Assembly: GCA_973895155.1 (NCBI GenBank)
Contig: OZ316893.1
Span: 2,790,001 to 2,854,000, forward strand
DNA length: 64,000 nucleotides
Source: Marsupella aquatica
Taxonomy: Eukaryota; Marchantiophyta
Direction: 5' to 3'
Made by a program: the position numbers and the translations under genes. A model generated the notes under the pieces. That model did no database searches. It had not been told where the DNA came from and saw nothing but the letters and a program-made list of their open reading frames with translations. Of this stretch, positions 9,198 through 19,145 are shown piece by piece (position 1 is the stretch's first letter; each line of letters starts with the position of its first letter).

Positions 9198-10058
9198 ATG
9201 GCTAGATTCGGAGGAGTAAAGTTTGAGGTGGAGAAGTACGATGGTCGTACTGATTACTTGCTGTGGGAGAAGCAAGTGAAGGGTGTTCTTCGGGCCATGG
9301 GCTTAGCTCATCTGCTCTCTGCGCGAGAGCAGTATGATGGAGAGGAGGAGATCTCAGAAAAGCAGTGGAGACAGGAGCAGGTGATTGCTGTTAATGCAGT
9401 GATGCTTTATTTGAAGCCGCACATCATCAAACAGCTGAATGATTATGCGGATTGCGCATCACTGTTCAAGGCTCTAAGAGAGAAGTATTACCGGGAAGAT
9501 GCGTCAGACCGGCTATACAAGAAGTCTCTCTTGATGAGCCTCAGGCTCAAGGAAGGGAGCAAGATGCAGGATCACCTGGATGAATTTGACAGTCTAGCGG
9601 TGGACCTGTCAAACCTGGGAAAAGGAGTTGAAGATGAGGATAAGGCCTTGCTTCTACTAAGCTCCTTACCGCCGTCATATCAGGGCTTGAAACAGGTGCT
9701 CTTGTATAGAGATCTGAAGTCCATTTCGTATAATGAGGTGGTGAGCTCATTACTGTCTGATGATGCTCAGAAGAAGCTGGGTCAATCACAGACAGCATCT
9801 TCTTCTGGCACTGCGCTCAATGTGAACAGGGGAAGAGCAGCGCAGCGCACGAATGGACAGAACAGGTTTAGATCTACATCACGGGGGAGATCTAAATCCA
9901 GAGGGAAATCGCAAGAGAGGAAGCCTCTTGCATGTTGGAATTGTGGCAAGCCTGGCCACATGAAAAAGGATTGTCGAGTAAAGGTCCCTACTGCCTCTGC
10001 TAACGCGGCATCGAGCTCGCATGAGGTAGATTTACTCGATGATGATGACATATTGTGA
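9198..10058 (+). CDS. gag: Copia B gag (286 residues)
   Basis: The start is the ATG at 9198 (MARFGGVKFEVEKYDG), chosen because the related copy at the left edge starts at the same place; the frame is open further upstream but has no ATG there. Residues 1 to about 200 are the capsid-like domain. A basic Arg/Ser/Lys stretch follows, and then a zinc knuckle CWNCGKPGHMKKDC at residues 246-259 that binds RNA. The frame ends at TGA 10056-10058 after an acidic DDDDIL. Pol continues in exactly the same frame, so this stop either separates gag from pol by readthrough or is a mutation in a polyprotein. Copia elements usually have one gag-pol frame, which favours mutation. Confidence 0.9.
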   Translation: MARFGGVKFEVEKYDGRTDYLLWEKQVKGVLRAMGLAHLLSAREQYDGEEEISEKQWRQEQVIAVNAVMLYLKPHIIKQLNDYADCASLFKALREKYYREDASDRLYKKSLLMSLRLKEGSKMQDHLDEFDSLAVDLSNLGKGVEDEDKALLLLSSLPPSYQGLKQVLLYRDLKSISYNEVVSSLLSDDAQKKLGQSQTASSSGTALNVNRGRAAQRTNGQNRFRSTSRGRSKSRGKSQERKPLACWNCGKPGHMKKDCRVKVPTASANAASSSHEVDLLDDDDIL

Positions 10059-11834
10059 TGTCAAGGTTATGCTCTCAACGTAGTGTCAAATCCAGGTAGT
10101 GATGACTGGATTCTAGATAGTGCATGTACTTTTCACATTTGCTCTAGGAGAGATTTTTTCAGTTCTTACACGGTTTCCAACGGGTCAGTGTTGATGGGAA
10201 ATGGAATCCCATGTCAAGTTGTTGGACTTGGATCTGTAAGATTTCAGATGTTTGATGGTGCTGTGAGAACGTTGAGGAATGTAAGACATATTCCCAGCAT
10301 GATGAAAAATCTCATTTCACTTGGAGTTTTAGAAGCAAATGGCCATCAGTGGAGTTCTGCTAATGGTGTCCTTCAGGTTTCAACTGGTACTAAAGTTGTA
10401 TTGAAGGGAAAAAGACATTGCAATCTATACGTTTTGGAGGGCAGTGTAGTCAATGATGAAGCCAATGCAACCTTATCTCATGAGGAGACGGCCCGGCTGT
10501 GGCACTTCTGTTTGGGCCACATGAGTGAAAAAGGTTTGGTTATTCTTCAGAAGAAAGGATTACTTTCTAATTTGCAGTCTTGTAAGTTAGAATTTTGTGA
10601 GCACTGTGTGCTAGGGAAGCAGCACAGGAAACCCTTCGGAGTTGGAACTCACACCAGCAAGGAGGTACTTGAGTATGTACATAGTGATGTGTGGGGTCCA
10701 GCCCCTACTCCCTCACATTCTGGACGGTTATACTATGTCACGTTTATAGACGATTACTCAAGGTATGTGTGGATATACTTTCTACACAATAAGTCTGATG
10801 TTTTTGCCATTTTTAAGGAGTGGAAAGCCCAGGTTGAGAATCAGACTGGTAATAAGGTGAGATATCTTCGATCGGATAACGGCGGTGAATACAGTTCCGG
10901 GGAATTTGGAACGTATTGTAAGGAGCAAGGGATTACCCGCCATCTCACAACAAGTTATACTCCTCAGCAGAATGGTGTTTCTGAGAGACTCAACCGAACA
11001 CTATTGGACCGCTCGAGGAGTATGTTGAGTCAATCATGCTTACCACATGAGTTTTGGGCTGAAGCTGTTAACACTGCAGCTTATTTGGTAAATTTTTCTC
11101 CATCCAGTTCTATTGGATTCAAGACGCCATATGAAATGAGGTACGGGCGTCCAACAGATTATTCACATCTGAGGATTTTTGGATGTGATGCTTATGTGCT
11201 TACACCTTCCCAGCTTCGATCCAAGCTGGAGTCCAAGTCGAAGAAGTGCATTTTCCTTGGCTATCAGAAAGGTGTGAAGGGTTATAGGTTATGGGATCCA
11301 GTAACCTGTAAGCTAATTGTCAGTAGAGATGTGTCCTTTAATGAATCCAGATCATCAAAGGAGGGGGAGAGTTCTCAGGACTCCCATACTGACAAGGGAA
11401 AATCCCCCATCCCGGACCGGGTTGAGGGGGAGATTAGTCATGATGCAGTTCATGACAGGAAAGATGGAGAAGCTCCGAGCTTGGAGCTGGTTCCTGTGAT
11501 GGAACAAGAGGAGCAAATTGTTGCTGGGGTACCTCAAATTCAACCAGTAGCAGCAACAGATCAGCCTGAGTCATCTACTAGAAGAACTTCCAGTCGTTCT
11601 ACTAGAGCTCCTACCAGGTATGGTCAATGGGCAGACTCATCTAAGCTAGATGATATTGACATTGCACCTGATGAAGATGATATGGCTTTGATCTTGGAAG
11701 AAGGAGAGCCTTCTTCGTATAGTGAGGCTTGTGCTTCAGAGCAGAAGCATGAGTGGAATGCAGCAATGCAGAGGGAGTTGCAATCTTTGAGTGACAACAA
11801 GACATGGGAGCTGGTGGAGCTTCCAAGAGGTTAG
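10059..11834 (+). CDS. pol: Copia B pol, protease and integrase part
   Basis: The frame continues from gag without a shift. It opens with the aspartic protease (WILDSACTFHICSRRDFF, active Asp in LDSA). Next comes the gag-pre-integrase zinc-binding block (WHFCLGHMS with CEHCVLGKQ). The integrase core follows, with Asp in HSDVWGP, Asp in RSDNGGEYSS and Glu in QNGVSERLNRTLLD, so all three catalytic residues are present. A low-complexity linker leads to the start of the reverse transcriptase (WNAAMQRELQSL), where TAG at 11832-11834 interrupts it. There is no ATG after the gag stop, so translation would need readthrough of the TGA at 10056. Confidence 0.88.
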   Translation, partial: CQGYALNVVSNPGSDDWILDSACTFHICSRRDFFSSYTVSNGSVLMGNGIPCQVVGLGSVRFQMFDGAVRTLRNVRHIPSMMKNLISLGVLEANGHQWSSANGVLQVSTGTKVVLKGKRHCNLYVLEGSVVNDEANATLSHEETARLWHFCLGHMSEKGLVILQKKGLLSNLQSCKLEFCEHCVLGKQHRKPFGVGTHTSKEVLEYVHSDVWGPAPTPSHSGRLYYVTFIDDYSRYVWIYFLHNKSDVFAIFKEWKAQVENQTGNKVRYLRSDNGGEYSSGEFGTYCKEQGITRHLTTSYTPQQNGVSERLNRTLLDRSRSMLSQSCLPHEFWAEAVNTAAYLVNFSPSSSIGFKTPYEMRYGRPTDYSHLRIFGCDAYVLTPSQLRSKLESKSKKCIFLGYQKGVKGYRLWDPVTCKLIVSRDVSFNESRSSKEGESSQDSHTDKGKSPIPDRVEGEISHDAVHDRKDGEAPSLELVPVMEQEEQIVAGVPQIQPVAATDQPESSTRRTSSRSTRAPTRYGQWADSSKLDDIDIAPDEDDMALILEEGEPSSYSEACASEQKHEWNAAMQRELQSLSDNKTWELVELPRG

Positions 11835-13277
11835 CAAGTGGTGGACCATAAGTGGATTTACAAGTTGAAGGACAGTCCTTCAGAGGGTGGAGATAAGATC
11901 TACAAGGCAAGGCTTGTTGCCAAGGGGTTTACTCAGGAGAAAGGAGTCGATTACAATGAGGTCTTTTCACCGGTGGCTAAGTATTCCACAATTCGGATCT
12001 TGTGTCAGCTTGTTGTGTTTTTTAATCTGGTGATGGATCAGATGGATGTTGTTACTGCTTTTCTCTATGGCAACTTGGAAGAGATGATCTTCATGAGACA
12101 GCCACTAGACTTTATGAAGAAGGGCCAAGAGAACTTAGTTTGCAGATTGCTCAAATCCTTGTATGGATTGAAGCAGTCTCCCAGACAGTGGAACAAGCGG
12201 TTTGATGATTTCATGCTTGCTCAAGGTTTTACAAGGATGGTGTATGATCCTTGTGTGTATACGAAATCAGTCAAGAATGATGTATTTGGTTTCATCATTC
12301 TGGTGATCTATGTGGATGACATGCTGATTGTGGCTAAAGATCAATCTGAGGTTGACAGTCTCAAGGCGAAATTGAGTGCTGAATTCAGGATGAAGGATCT
12401 TGGTAAGGCCAAGAGGATCTTAGGGATGGAGATTTTTAGGAACTCTGATACTGGACAGTTGTGCTTGAGTCAAGGCCAGTATGCGAGGAAAGTACTTGCA
12501 CGATTCAACATGGAGAACTGTAAGCCAGTGAGTATTCCTTTAGCTTCACATTTTAAGTTATCATCGGCTTTCTCTCCTACGGATGCTGTGGAGAAAGGTT
12601 TGATGGCTAAGATTCCTTATGAGAAGGCAGTAGGCAGTCTGATGTATTTGATGACTTGTACTAGGCTTGACTTAGCCCTAGCGATGGGCAAGGTTAGCAG
12701 ATTCATGTCAAATCCAGGGAAGGTACATTGGGAAGCTGTGAAATGGATTCTCAGGTATGTGAAGGGAACACAGGACTATGGATTACTATTTGATAACAGA
12801 TCAAATAGAACGTTAGTTGGCTATATAGATTCTGACTATGGAGGCTGTCTGGATACAAGGAGATCTACAACTGGGTTTGTATACACTCTTGGAGGAGGAT
12901 GTATCAGTTGGAAATCTACCTTGCAGAAGTGCATATCTCAGTCTACTACAAAAGCAGAGTATGTTGCAGCAGCAGAAGCTGCAAAGGAAGCAATTTGGTT
13001 GGATAAGTTGATTGCGGAGATGGGTTTAGAGCATGGAAAAATGACTCTAAACTGTGATAGTCAGAGTGCTCTTCACTTGGCTGCTAACCAGGTGATGGAT
13101 AGCAGGGTGAAGCACATTGATATCAGGTACCATTTTATCAGGCAAGCAGTGTCTGATAAAACTTTTGAGCTAGTCAAGATTGATGGAAAGCTCAATCCCG
13201 CTGATGCTTTTACCAAAGTGATTCCTTTGGAGAGTTTCTCAAGACACCGTGCTACTTTGCAGGTTTTGCAGTTGTAG
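11835..13277 (+). CDS. pol: Copia B pol, reverse transcriptase and RNase H part
   Basis: This is the same frame as upstream, resumed after the TAG at 11832-11834. It holds the Copia reverse transcriptase: HKWIYKLK, KARLVAKGFTQ, QMDVVTAFLYG and the catalytic YVDD near 12309-12320. RNase H follows, with Asp in DSDYGG, Asp in CDSQSA and Asp in HIDIRYHFIR. The block usually written STTEAEY reads STTKAEY here (AAA at 12951-12953), so the likely catalytic glutamate is lysine. The frame ends at TAG 13275-13277. Reverse transcription is probably not autonomous in this copy, because of the upstream stops and this change. Confidence 0.88.
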   Translation, partial: QVVDHKWIYKLKDSPSEGGDKIYKARLVAKGFTQEKGVDYNEVFSPVAKYSTIRILCQLVVFFNLVMDQMDVVTAFLYGNLEEMIFMRQPLDFMKKGQENLVCRLLKSLYGLKQSPRQWNKRFDDFMLAQGFTRMVYDPCVYTKSVKNDVFGFIILVIYVDDMLIVAKDQSEVDSLKAKLSAEFRMKDLGKAKRILGMEIFRNSDTGQLCLSQGQYARKVLARFNMENCKPVSIPLASHFKLSSAFSPTDAVEKGLMAKIPYEKAVGSLMYLMTCTRLDLALAMGKVSRFMSNPGKVHWEAVKWILRYVKGTQDYGLLFDNRSNRTLVGYIDSDYGGCLDTRRSTTGFVYTLGGGCISWKSTLQKCISQSTTKAEYVAAAEAAKEAIWLDKLIAEMGLEHGKMTLNCDSQSALHLAANQVMDSRVKHIDIRYHFIRQAVSDKTFELVKIDGKLNPADAFTKVIPLESFSRHRATLQVLQL

Positions 13278-13473
13278 TGCAAGTAGAGTTATTTAGCAAT
13301 GTGTGACTATTTGTATATGGATTACTCATTCCTGTTAGGCTACGGCTTAGTTCTAGTTAACCCTTAGTTAACCCTTGTGGTTTTTAGGGGGAGACCTGGT
13401 TTGGTGATTGTCTAGAACTTCCCGTTGAGGATTCCATATGGTAGCATTTAGTCTAGTCCCCAAGACAAGAGTC

Positions 13474-13482
13474 AAGGGGGAG
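13474..13482 (+). promoter_or_regulatory. Polypurine tract of Copia B
   Basis: AAGGGGGAG lies two bases before the 3' LTR, in the position where plus-strand synthesis is primed. Confidence 0.75.
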
Positions 13483-13484
13483 TT

Positions 13485-13828
13485 TGTTAGATATTGCTCT
13501 AGTCTTGTGACTCATGAGCTAACTACAGTTAGGCTAACTCGGGTTAGGACTTAGCTAATGTTAGCGGTAGTGCTATTGTGCATATAGCTAGGGTTGATGC
13601 CAGACCCTGGTGGAACTTAGGCTCATTGTTACGGAGCTAGTTGAGAGATAGGAAGAGCTTGTGCTGTGGATGCTTGGTATGGCCGGTCGGCCTAGAGTGC
13701 AGTAAAGCTCTTGTGTGTTCCCGTGGACGTAGCCTCATGTGGAGGTGAACCACGTATCTCTCTGTGTCGACTCTTGTGCGTTGGATGGTTCATGGGCTTG
13801 CCGTTGCGAATGTCGTCTATGCTCAACA
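13485..13828 (+). repeat. 3' LTR of Copia B
   Basis: Same length and ends as the 5' LTR, with two base differences, followed by the target copy GTTTA (13829-13833). Confidence 0.96.
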
Positions 13829-13833
13829 GTTTA

Positions 13834-14560
13834 ATAGCTAAATTCGTTGAGCATAATATGAGATACCTTTAGAGTAAGGCCCCCTAGTTTCACATTGCTT
13901 CTTGTTGGCCCCTATCCCAAATTTTGTTTATCTAGCTTTGTATCCCTTTATAGTTTGGTTGCATTACCTGGCTTATTATTTTTGTGCACGAGGTTTACCT
14001 TTAGTTTTTTCTACAATATATATTTTTGCCCTACCCATGGCAGGGTATTATTTTATCCTAGCAATTCACCGGCACATTGCACATAGACAATTTGAGTAAC
14101 CCTGACAATCACAAAAATTCCCAACAACAACACATTTGCTAAGGACACACCTTCCACAATGACAGTTTCTGTTCCAACACACTTCCCCAATGACAAGTGA
14201 CCCGATTGCAACAATTACTTGCCAGGGCAGTGGAGTATTTGTGGGCTACAATACTATGAGAATGTTTGTTACGGACCCCACTAGAGGTCCCTTCCAAAAT
14301 TACTGGCACCACAGCGTGCCACGTCAACAACAACTGCAACAAACAAGACTCTTCGGTTTTGTGAATCAAACTTATAGTTTTCATTCGTGTTTATGTCAAT
14401 TTGGGTGTAAATTTTGGGACGCCGTGCCGTAAAAAGAAAAGTAAAAACATTGGAAATGCAAAGAGCAAGACGGTTAAAACTGTCACAATGTAACCATTTC
14501 CAATTTCCAATTTTAAAACTTATATTCAAAGATTTATAAAAAATATTTTTCATACAATAA
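13834..14560. other. Intergenic, nothing recognised
   Basis: Short frames only. No motif, repeat pair or RNA gene was seen. Confidence 0.45.
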
Positions 14561-14568
14561 ATAATGAC

Positions 14569-15233
14569 CCCTGGGCCCCCAACATTATTAATAATGGGTT
14601 GGACGTGCGAACGGATGAAGGGTGCAAAAAATCTGATTTGAGATTAATTTTTATAATTGACTTAGAAATATCAAGGGATGGTTTTATTCAAAGAACCCTT
14701 TCTAACTAATATAGGCTTATATAAATGTCGCCCAAGTTAATATGCTTCAAGAGGTGATGTAATATGGATGTGACACGCGTCACAATAAGATTGGTCCTTG
14801 TGGCCACCCTTTATTGGAACATGTGTATATGACATATAATTATGCTTGCAACATCTATGATTCAGAGTAGTTTAGGACTTTGGAGCTTTTGAACCCTGAC
14901 TACCCTGCCTTGTGGTTTAGAAATACCCCAAAGTTGAAGTTTGGGGTTAAAGGGTCACGAACACAAAAATGTATGTACCCAAAACCCTTCCAAAACACTC
15001 CCGTCAGTTTTAGAACCATTTGCACATGATGAATTTATAACTTTTCAAGGCTTTCATAAATGGTGTAAAATGTGAAATTATAATATCTCAAAGGGGCAGA
15101 TTTATTCTCCAAAATTAAGTTTTTAAGAATAACAAGAGAAATTTTTATAGGCTTCCAAAAATAATAAGGGGTACTAGGGAGGGGGGTGTACGCACGTATA
15201 CCTCTTTAGTTTACAAAGGCTGGGGGCCCAGGG
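14569..15233. mobile_element. hAT-like MITE, 665 bp, 8-bp target duplication
   Basis: The ends are inverted repeats: CCCTGGGCCCCCAAC on the left, and CCCTGGGCCCCCAGC as the reverse complement of the right. They are flanked by identical 8-bp copies of ATAATGAC (14561-14568 and 15234-15241). An 8-bp duplication is the hallmark of the hAT superfamily, although the terminal bases do not fit the usual hAT consensus well. The inside is AT-rich and has no transposase frame, so the element would need an enzyme in trans. Both boundaries are read directly from the sequence. Confidence 0.75.
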
Positions 15234-15241
15234 ATAATGAC

Positions 15242-16068
15242 TAATAACTAACTTGATAACTTCCTTGTTAAACCGCAACTCCCGGTATGTAAGGACCTCT
15301 CGTATTGTATGGCATTAATGCTGGGAAGAGCACATAGAAACCCAGGATCGGGGAGGAGGAATGGCTGGAATCTTGAAAGTTTATCAAATTTTATACTCAA
15401 AACTATTTACTCATTCTCAAAACAAAAAATACCCAGTCGTAGATCTCATTGAGATCTTTCTTTTGCACCCTAGATCGCCTTCTAAAATTGATGAATAAGA
15501 TTTCTAGAGGCATTACAAAATGGACGGCAAAGATCGTAAAATCAACAAAATCGATGGCTAGGAAGGTTTGGATTTGTTTAATTTTTCATTTGAAAAATAT
15601 TAACCATTTGCAAAACGGACAGAACCCATCCATAGATCTATTTGAGATCTTTCTTTTGAGCCATAGATTGGCCATTATGATGGACGGATGAGATTTCCGA
15701 AGATAAGAGATGGAGACGACTCAGATCGACTCTTCCCGTCCACGAACTAATTTTAGCCTAAGTTTTGAGGAGCTATTATAGTCCATGGTAAAAATGAATT
15801 AATGCATAATTATGATACTCTACAATTAAAAATGCACCTCAATCCTGAAAGAGGTTTTTTAATCAAGGACGTGGTTAAATAAAAATGACTGTAAGGGCAC
15901 TTTACGAAACGAGAGGAGGCAGCAATTTGCAATTTTTCATTTGCATATATCTCAATCTATCCGCCAGAGATTTTAGGTCTTTGGCCAAAGCTCACCGAAC
16001 AAAATGAGAGGAATTACACCTTCTTAGTTGGGTTGAGGTGGGTCCCAGACAAAATGTCTACTTGACTG
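15242..16068. other. Intergenic with one diverged duplication
   Basis: A segment around 15433-15475 (GAGATCTTTCTTTTG core) is repeated in diverged form around 15627-15670, with further weak similarity downstream. No gene is recognised. Confidence 0.45.
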
Positions 16069-16310
16069 TGTGTCATATTTTCTGGGTCTATTTTTAAAAC
16101 TCGGATTGTAAGTTGCAAATTTGACAAGAGTTTACGCTTTTGTTTAGTGGCAAAAATGAGCTAGATTCCACCTCTCTAAAAGTATTGGCCCTAATGTGTC
16201 ATATTCTCTGGGTCTATTTTTATAACTGGGTTGGAAGTTGCAAATTTGCAATGAGCATCAGCTCTTGGTTAGTGGCCACTAGATTCCACCTCGCTAAACA
16301 TTGGCCAAAA
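16069..16310 (+). repeat. Two tandem ~126-bp repeats
   Basis: Copies start at about 16071 and 16197 with TGTCATATTTTCTGGGTC-like sequence. Shared blocks in the same order are AAGTTGCAAATTTG, TTAGTGGC and TAGATTCCACCTC. Confidence 0.7.
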
Positions 16311-18368
16311 CTCACCAAGTTTTCTGCAATCCAATAGCCAATTCCCACTTGGCCATTGACCCCAATCGAAAGAACTGTCGTACTTCAATCTAGGGAGATC
16401 GAACCATCCGAAAATAATATAGTAAGAATGTGGTAAGGAATCTCCGAAACATCTACTCCTTGGCACAATCCTAAATTAATCTAGTAAGGAATCTTCGTAG
16501 AGTGTACTCTTGGGCACAAGCCATCACTCGTCACACTGTCGAAAAAGAAAAAAAACATTGAAAATGAAGAAACTGTGCTCATGAGGTCATGAGTATCGAT
16601 TACAAGAGCAGAAAAGCATCACTCATTCTCTACAGATGTGTTCATTTATTGCGTTTGGTCAGACTGTGATTCTCAGCCGCAGAGGACGGTCTGGGCGTCA
16701 ATGGCTTGACTCAGTCGCCGACAGTGTCGTTCTTCCTGAGTTCCTGCAGGCTCAGAAAGCCGGCTGCCTGCCTGGTGGGCCTCGAGGGCCGAGGTCCACG
16801 GTCCACGGTCCTCCACTCCTCCGAAGCAATTCGAACTCAGACTCCGTTTTTTCCCTTTTCTTTTTGAGTCGAGCATTAAGTTCTTCAATTATCTCAGACT
16901 CCAATTCAACAGCCCAGTTGTAAATGCCGAAGCCTTGCTGCGAGCGCAGGGCAAGCATGTCTGGCATGGTGCAGGGCGATTATTGTTAATTAATGCATGT
17001 GGTGAACCGAGGGTCGAGGGATGACGGGGTGCCTCCTCCCTGAATTAGAATTTAGCTGATGTCACTCTTTTCCAGTATACGACTGTAATGAAAGTTCCGT
17101 CATAGGAGTTTGCAGCATCGGCACACTCGCCAGTCGCCATTCACATGCATGCATGACGCTTGCCCACAAGTGACCAGTGACCAGTCACCAGTCCACCACC
17201 ACACCAACCTTTTGGAGAAGAGCAATCATCAATCGAGCGAGCTGCTGCTGCCTCTTTCATCCCGGGAGGAGTGCCAAGCATCGAGGGAGGCTCTGTGAAT
17301 GGCCGTGATCGGTATATTGCGGAACCCAAAGGAGGGAAAGGGACTCTAAGAAAGGGACTCTAAGACTCTAAGTAGAGATTAGGAGCCCAACCCAGAGCCG
17401 GTGACCGATCTAGACTCTCTAGTATAGCTCCGTCTCCTGTAGCATTCTAGCCTCATCTTTCGATGTGGGTGCCACTTCATTGTAAGTAGCGGTTATCTCC
17501 TTTCGTCGCTTTTTCAGATTAATGCAGGTTTCATTCGTCGAGCAGCTCTATTCGTATTGCGTATCTTCCCTTTCGAAAAATTCCTATTTCCCATGGTAAC
17601 AGTATTCGATTCGAGATGACGGCCATCCTCTTCTACTTCAGCTACGGTAGCATACAATTTGGCTTCTGCATCATCTACGCATCTACCAAAGCAACCATTC
17701 GAGGCTCGAGAGGGAAGAGGTCATAAGCGAGGAGCCGACCTGGGGTGGCTATCCCAAATCTGGTATACCCGATCGCCGTCGAGGTCATTGGTTGCATGGT
17801 TGAATGATGGAATGATAGCCTTGCAACTAAACATATATATTGACTGCAGAACAGAGGGATGCAGCACTTCTCGTCGGACTCTGAAACGTATCTATCATTT
17901 CACTCTCACTCACTCTCGCTTCAGTGGGCCGTAGTGTGTAGCATAGTTGCAATGCCAAGGTTGTTTGTTTGCTGAGAAGGTGTCGGCCTTTGCATGTTTG
18001 ACACCGTGATACAGGCAATAGGATGAATGACCTGGTGAGCTCTTTGGATTCAGTCTATTTGGTGCTTCGGACACCAAGTGATAACGATGCACAAAGACTT
18101 ACCCGACGTGAGAACTAAAGGATTGTCGAGGGTCCAGGCCTGCTCAGTGTGGCCGGCTATTGGCACATTTCACTAGTCTCAGGAATGTTGTGCTCAACGA
18201 CTTCTAGCGTCAGTTGCCCATCTTGCTTTCGGCCAGTGTGTGCAGCTGGGAGGTACGACGACGTGCATTTGGGGTAGCAGAAGAAGCAGCAATGGAAAGA
18301 GGGATTTCTGTGACGACGTTCTGTTAACGAAGTAGAAAACAAAGAAACTGGGTAACGACTTGGTGAGG
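16311..18368. other. Upstream region of the 258-residue gene
   Basis: No coding motif was found. The part near the gene (about 17100-18368) is more GC-balanced and could hold the promoter and leader. A donor-like CATTGTAAGT at about 17478 would suit a leader intron, but no acceptor stands out. Short repeats include a doubled GGGACTCTAAG at about 17339-17365. Confidence 0.4.
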
Positions 18369-19145
18369 ATGTCGAAGTCAGCAACACAGCAGGGGATGGA
18401 TACAGAAGTAGGAGAGAAAGAGTCGGTAGCTGTTGTAGAACAGGCGAGAGTGAATTCCGAAGCTGATGAGAGTTTTACCAAGATCGACTCCCCAGATGGT
18501 GTGGTTCTTTCACGCAGTGAGAGGAGGGGGCGAACCAGGGCAGTCCGTCGAGCTTTAGTCCGCTATCTGAGAAAAATGTCCCCAGTCCAAATGCTTAAGA
18601 AAATGCGGGATTGTTATGTTGGTACTCTCGGGAGCTGCGCTCACAATTACGTCTCTGGTTACACTCCCTACGGTGTGGGTGTTATTAGCAGCCACGCTTC
18701 ACCCATACCTCCGAGGTTGAGCATGTCCGTGCATGATCGTGGGGATCTTTATGGTTCCGAGTTTTGTCTGAGTCCAGCTTTCAGGAAGTCGTTCAATGAG
18801 TCGCTCCTCGAATTGAAGAGCTCGGGAGATTTTCTAGATTCCGATCGTGGGGCTATTGCATTTAGGAAGTCATTTTCCGATTTCGAGAGTTCAATGAGCC
18901 CGAAAATGCGGAGAACATATAGCGATGCAGCAGCTCTTTACTCGAGGCCGCGTCTAAGTGCTGGACAGTATCGGCGGTCCCCTGGCTGGGCTCCAAGCGG
19001 TGCGTTGGGAGGGCAGGCTCTGATGATATTTCCTATCCAAGAAGCTCCGGAGCTCATACTTGCATCGTTTCGCAAAGAAGCTCAAGAGCTGCGTCTGAAA
19101 TCGTTTCGAAAGGAGGCTGCGGAATCAGGGCTCTCACATATTTGA
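18369..19145 (+). CDS. Uncharacterised basic Ser/Arg-rich protein (258 residues)
   Basis: The start is the first ATG in frame, at 18369 (MSKSATQQG); the stop is TGA at 19143-19145. No family is recognised. After an acidic, Glu-rich N-terminus there is a basic block (RSERRGRTRAVRRALVRYL) followed by a compact segment MSPVQMLKKMRDCYVG. The middle carries two AFRKSF copies about 40 residues apart. The C-terminus carries two SFRKEA copies about 15 residues apart. No signal peptide or membrane segment is evident; the basic block could be a nuclear signal. Codon use looks like a real gene, the frame has no introns, and there are no retroelement motifs. Function is unknown. Confidence 0.7.
   Translation: MSKSATQQGMDTEVGEKESVAVVEQARVNSEADESFTKIDSPDGVVLSRSERRGRTRAVRRALVRYLRKMSPVQMLKKMRDCYVGTLGSCAHNYVSGYTPYGVGVISSHASPIPPRLSMSVHDRGDLYGSEFCLSPAFRKSFNESLLELKSSGDFLDSDRGAIAFRKSFSDFESSMSPKMRRTYSDAAALYSRPRLSAGQYRRSPGWAPSGALGGQALMIFPIQEAPELILASFRKEAQELRLKSFRKEAAESGLSHI

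Larger units (their letters stand above)
7997..13828 (+). mobile_element. Complete, recent Copia LTR retrotransposon B (5.8 kb)
   Basis: All structural parts are present: a 5' LTR (7997-8340), primer site (8343-8354), gag, protease, integrase, reverse transcriptase and RNase H in Copia order, a polypurine tract (13474-13482) and a 3' LTR (13485-13828). The element is flanked by the 5-bp target duplication GTTTA (7992-7996 and 13829-13833). The two 344-bp LTRs differ at only two positions (8101/13589 and 8320/13808), so the insertion is young. Despite this the single gag-pol frame has two stops, and an RNase H residue is changed. Gag and pol suggest the Tork/Tnt1 side of Copia. Confidence 0.97.
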
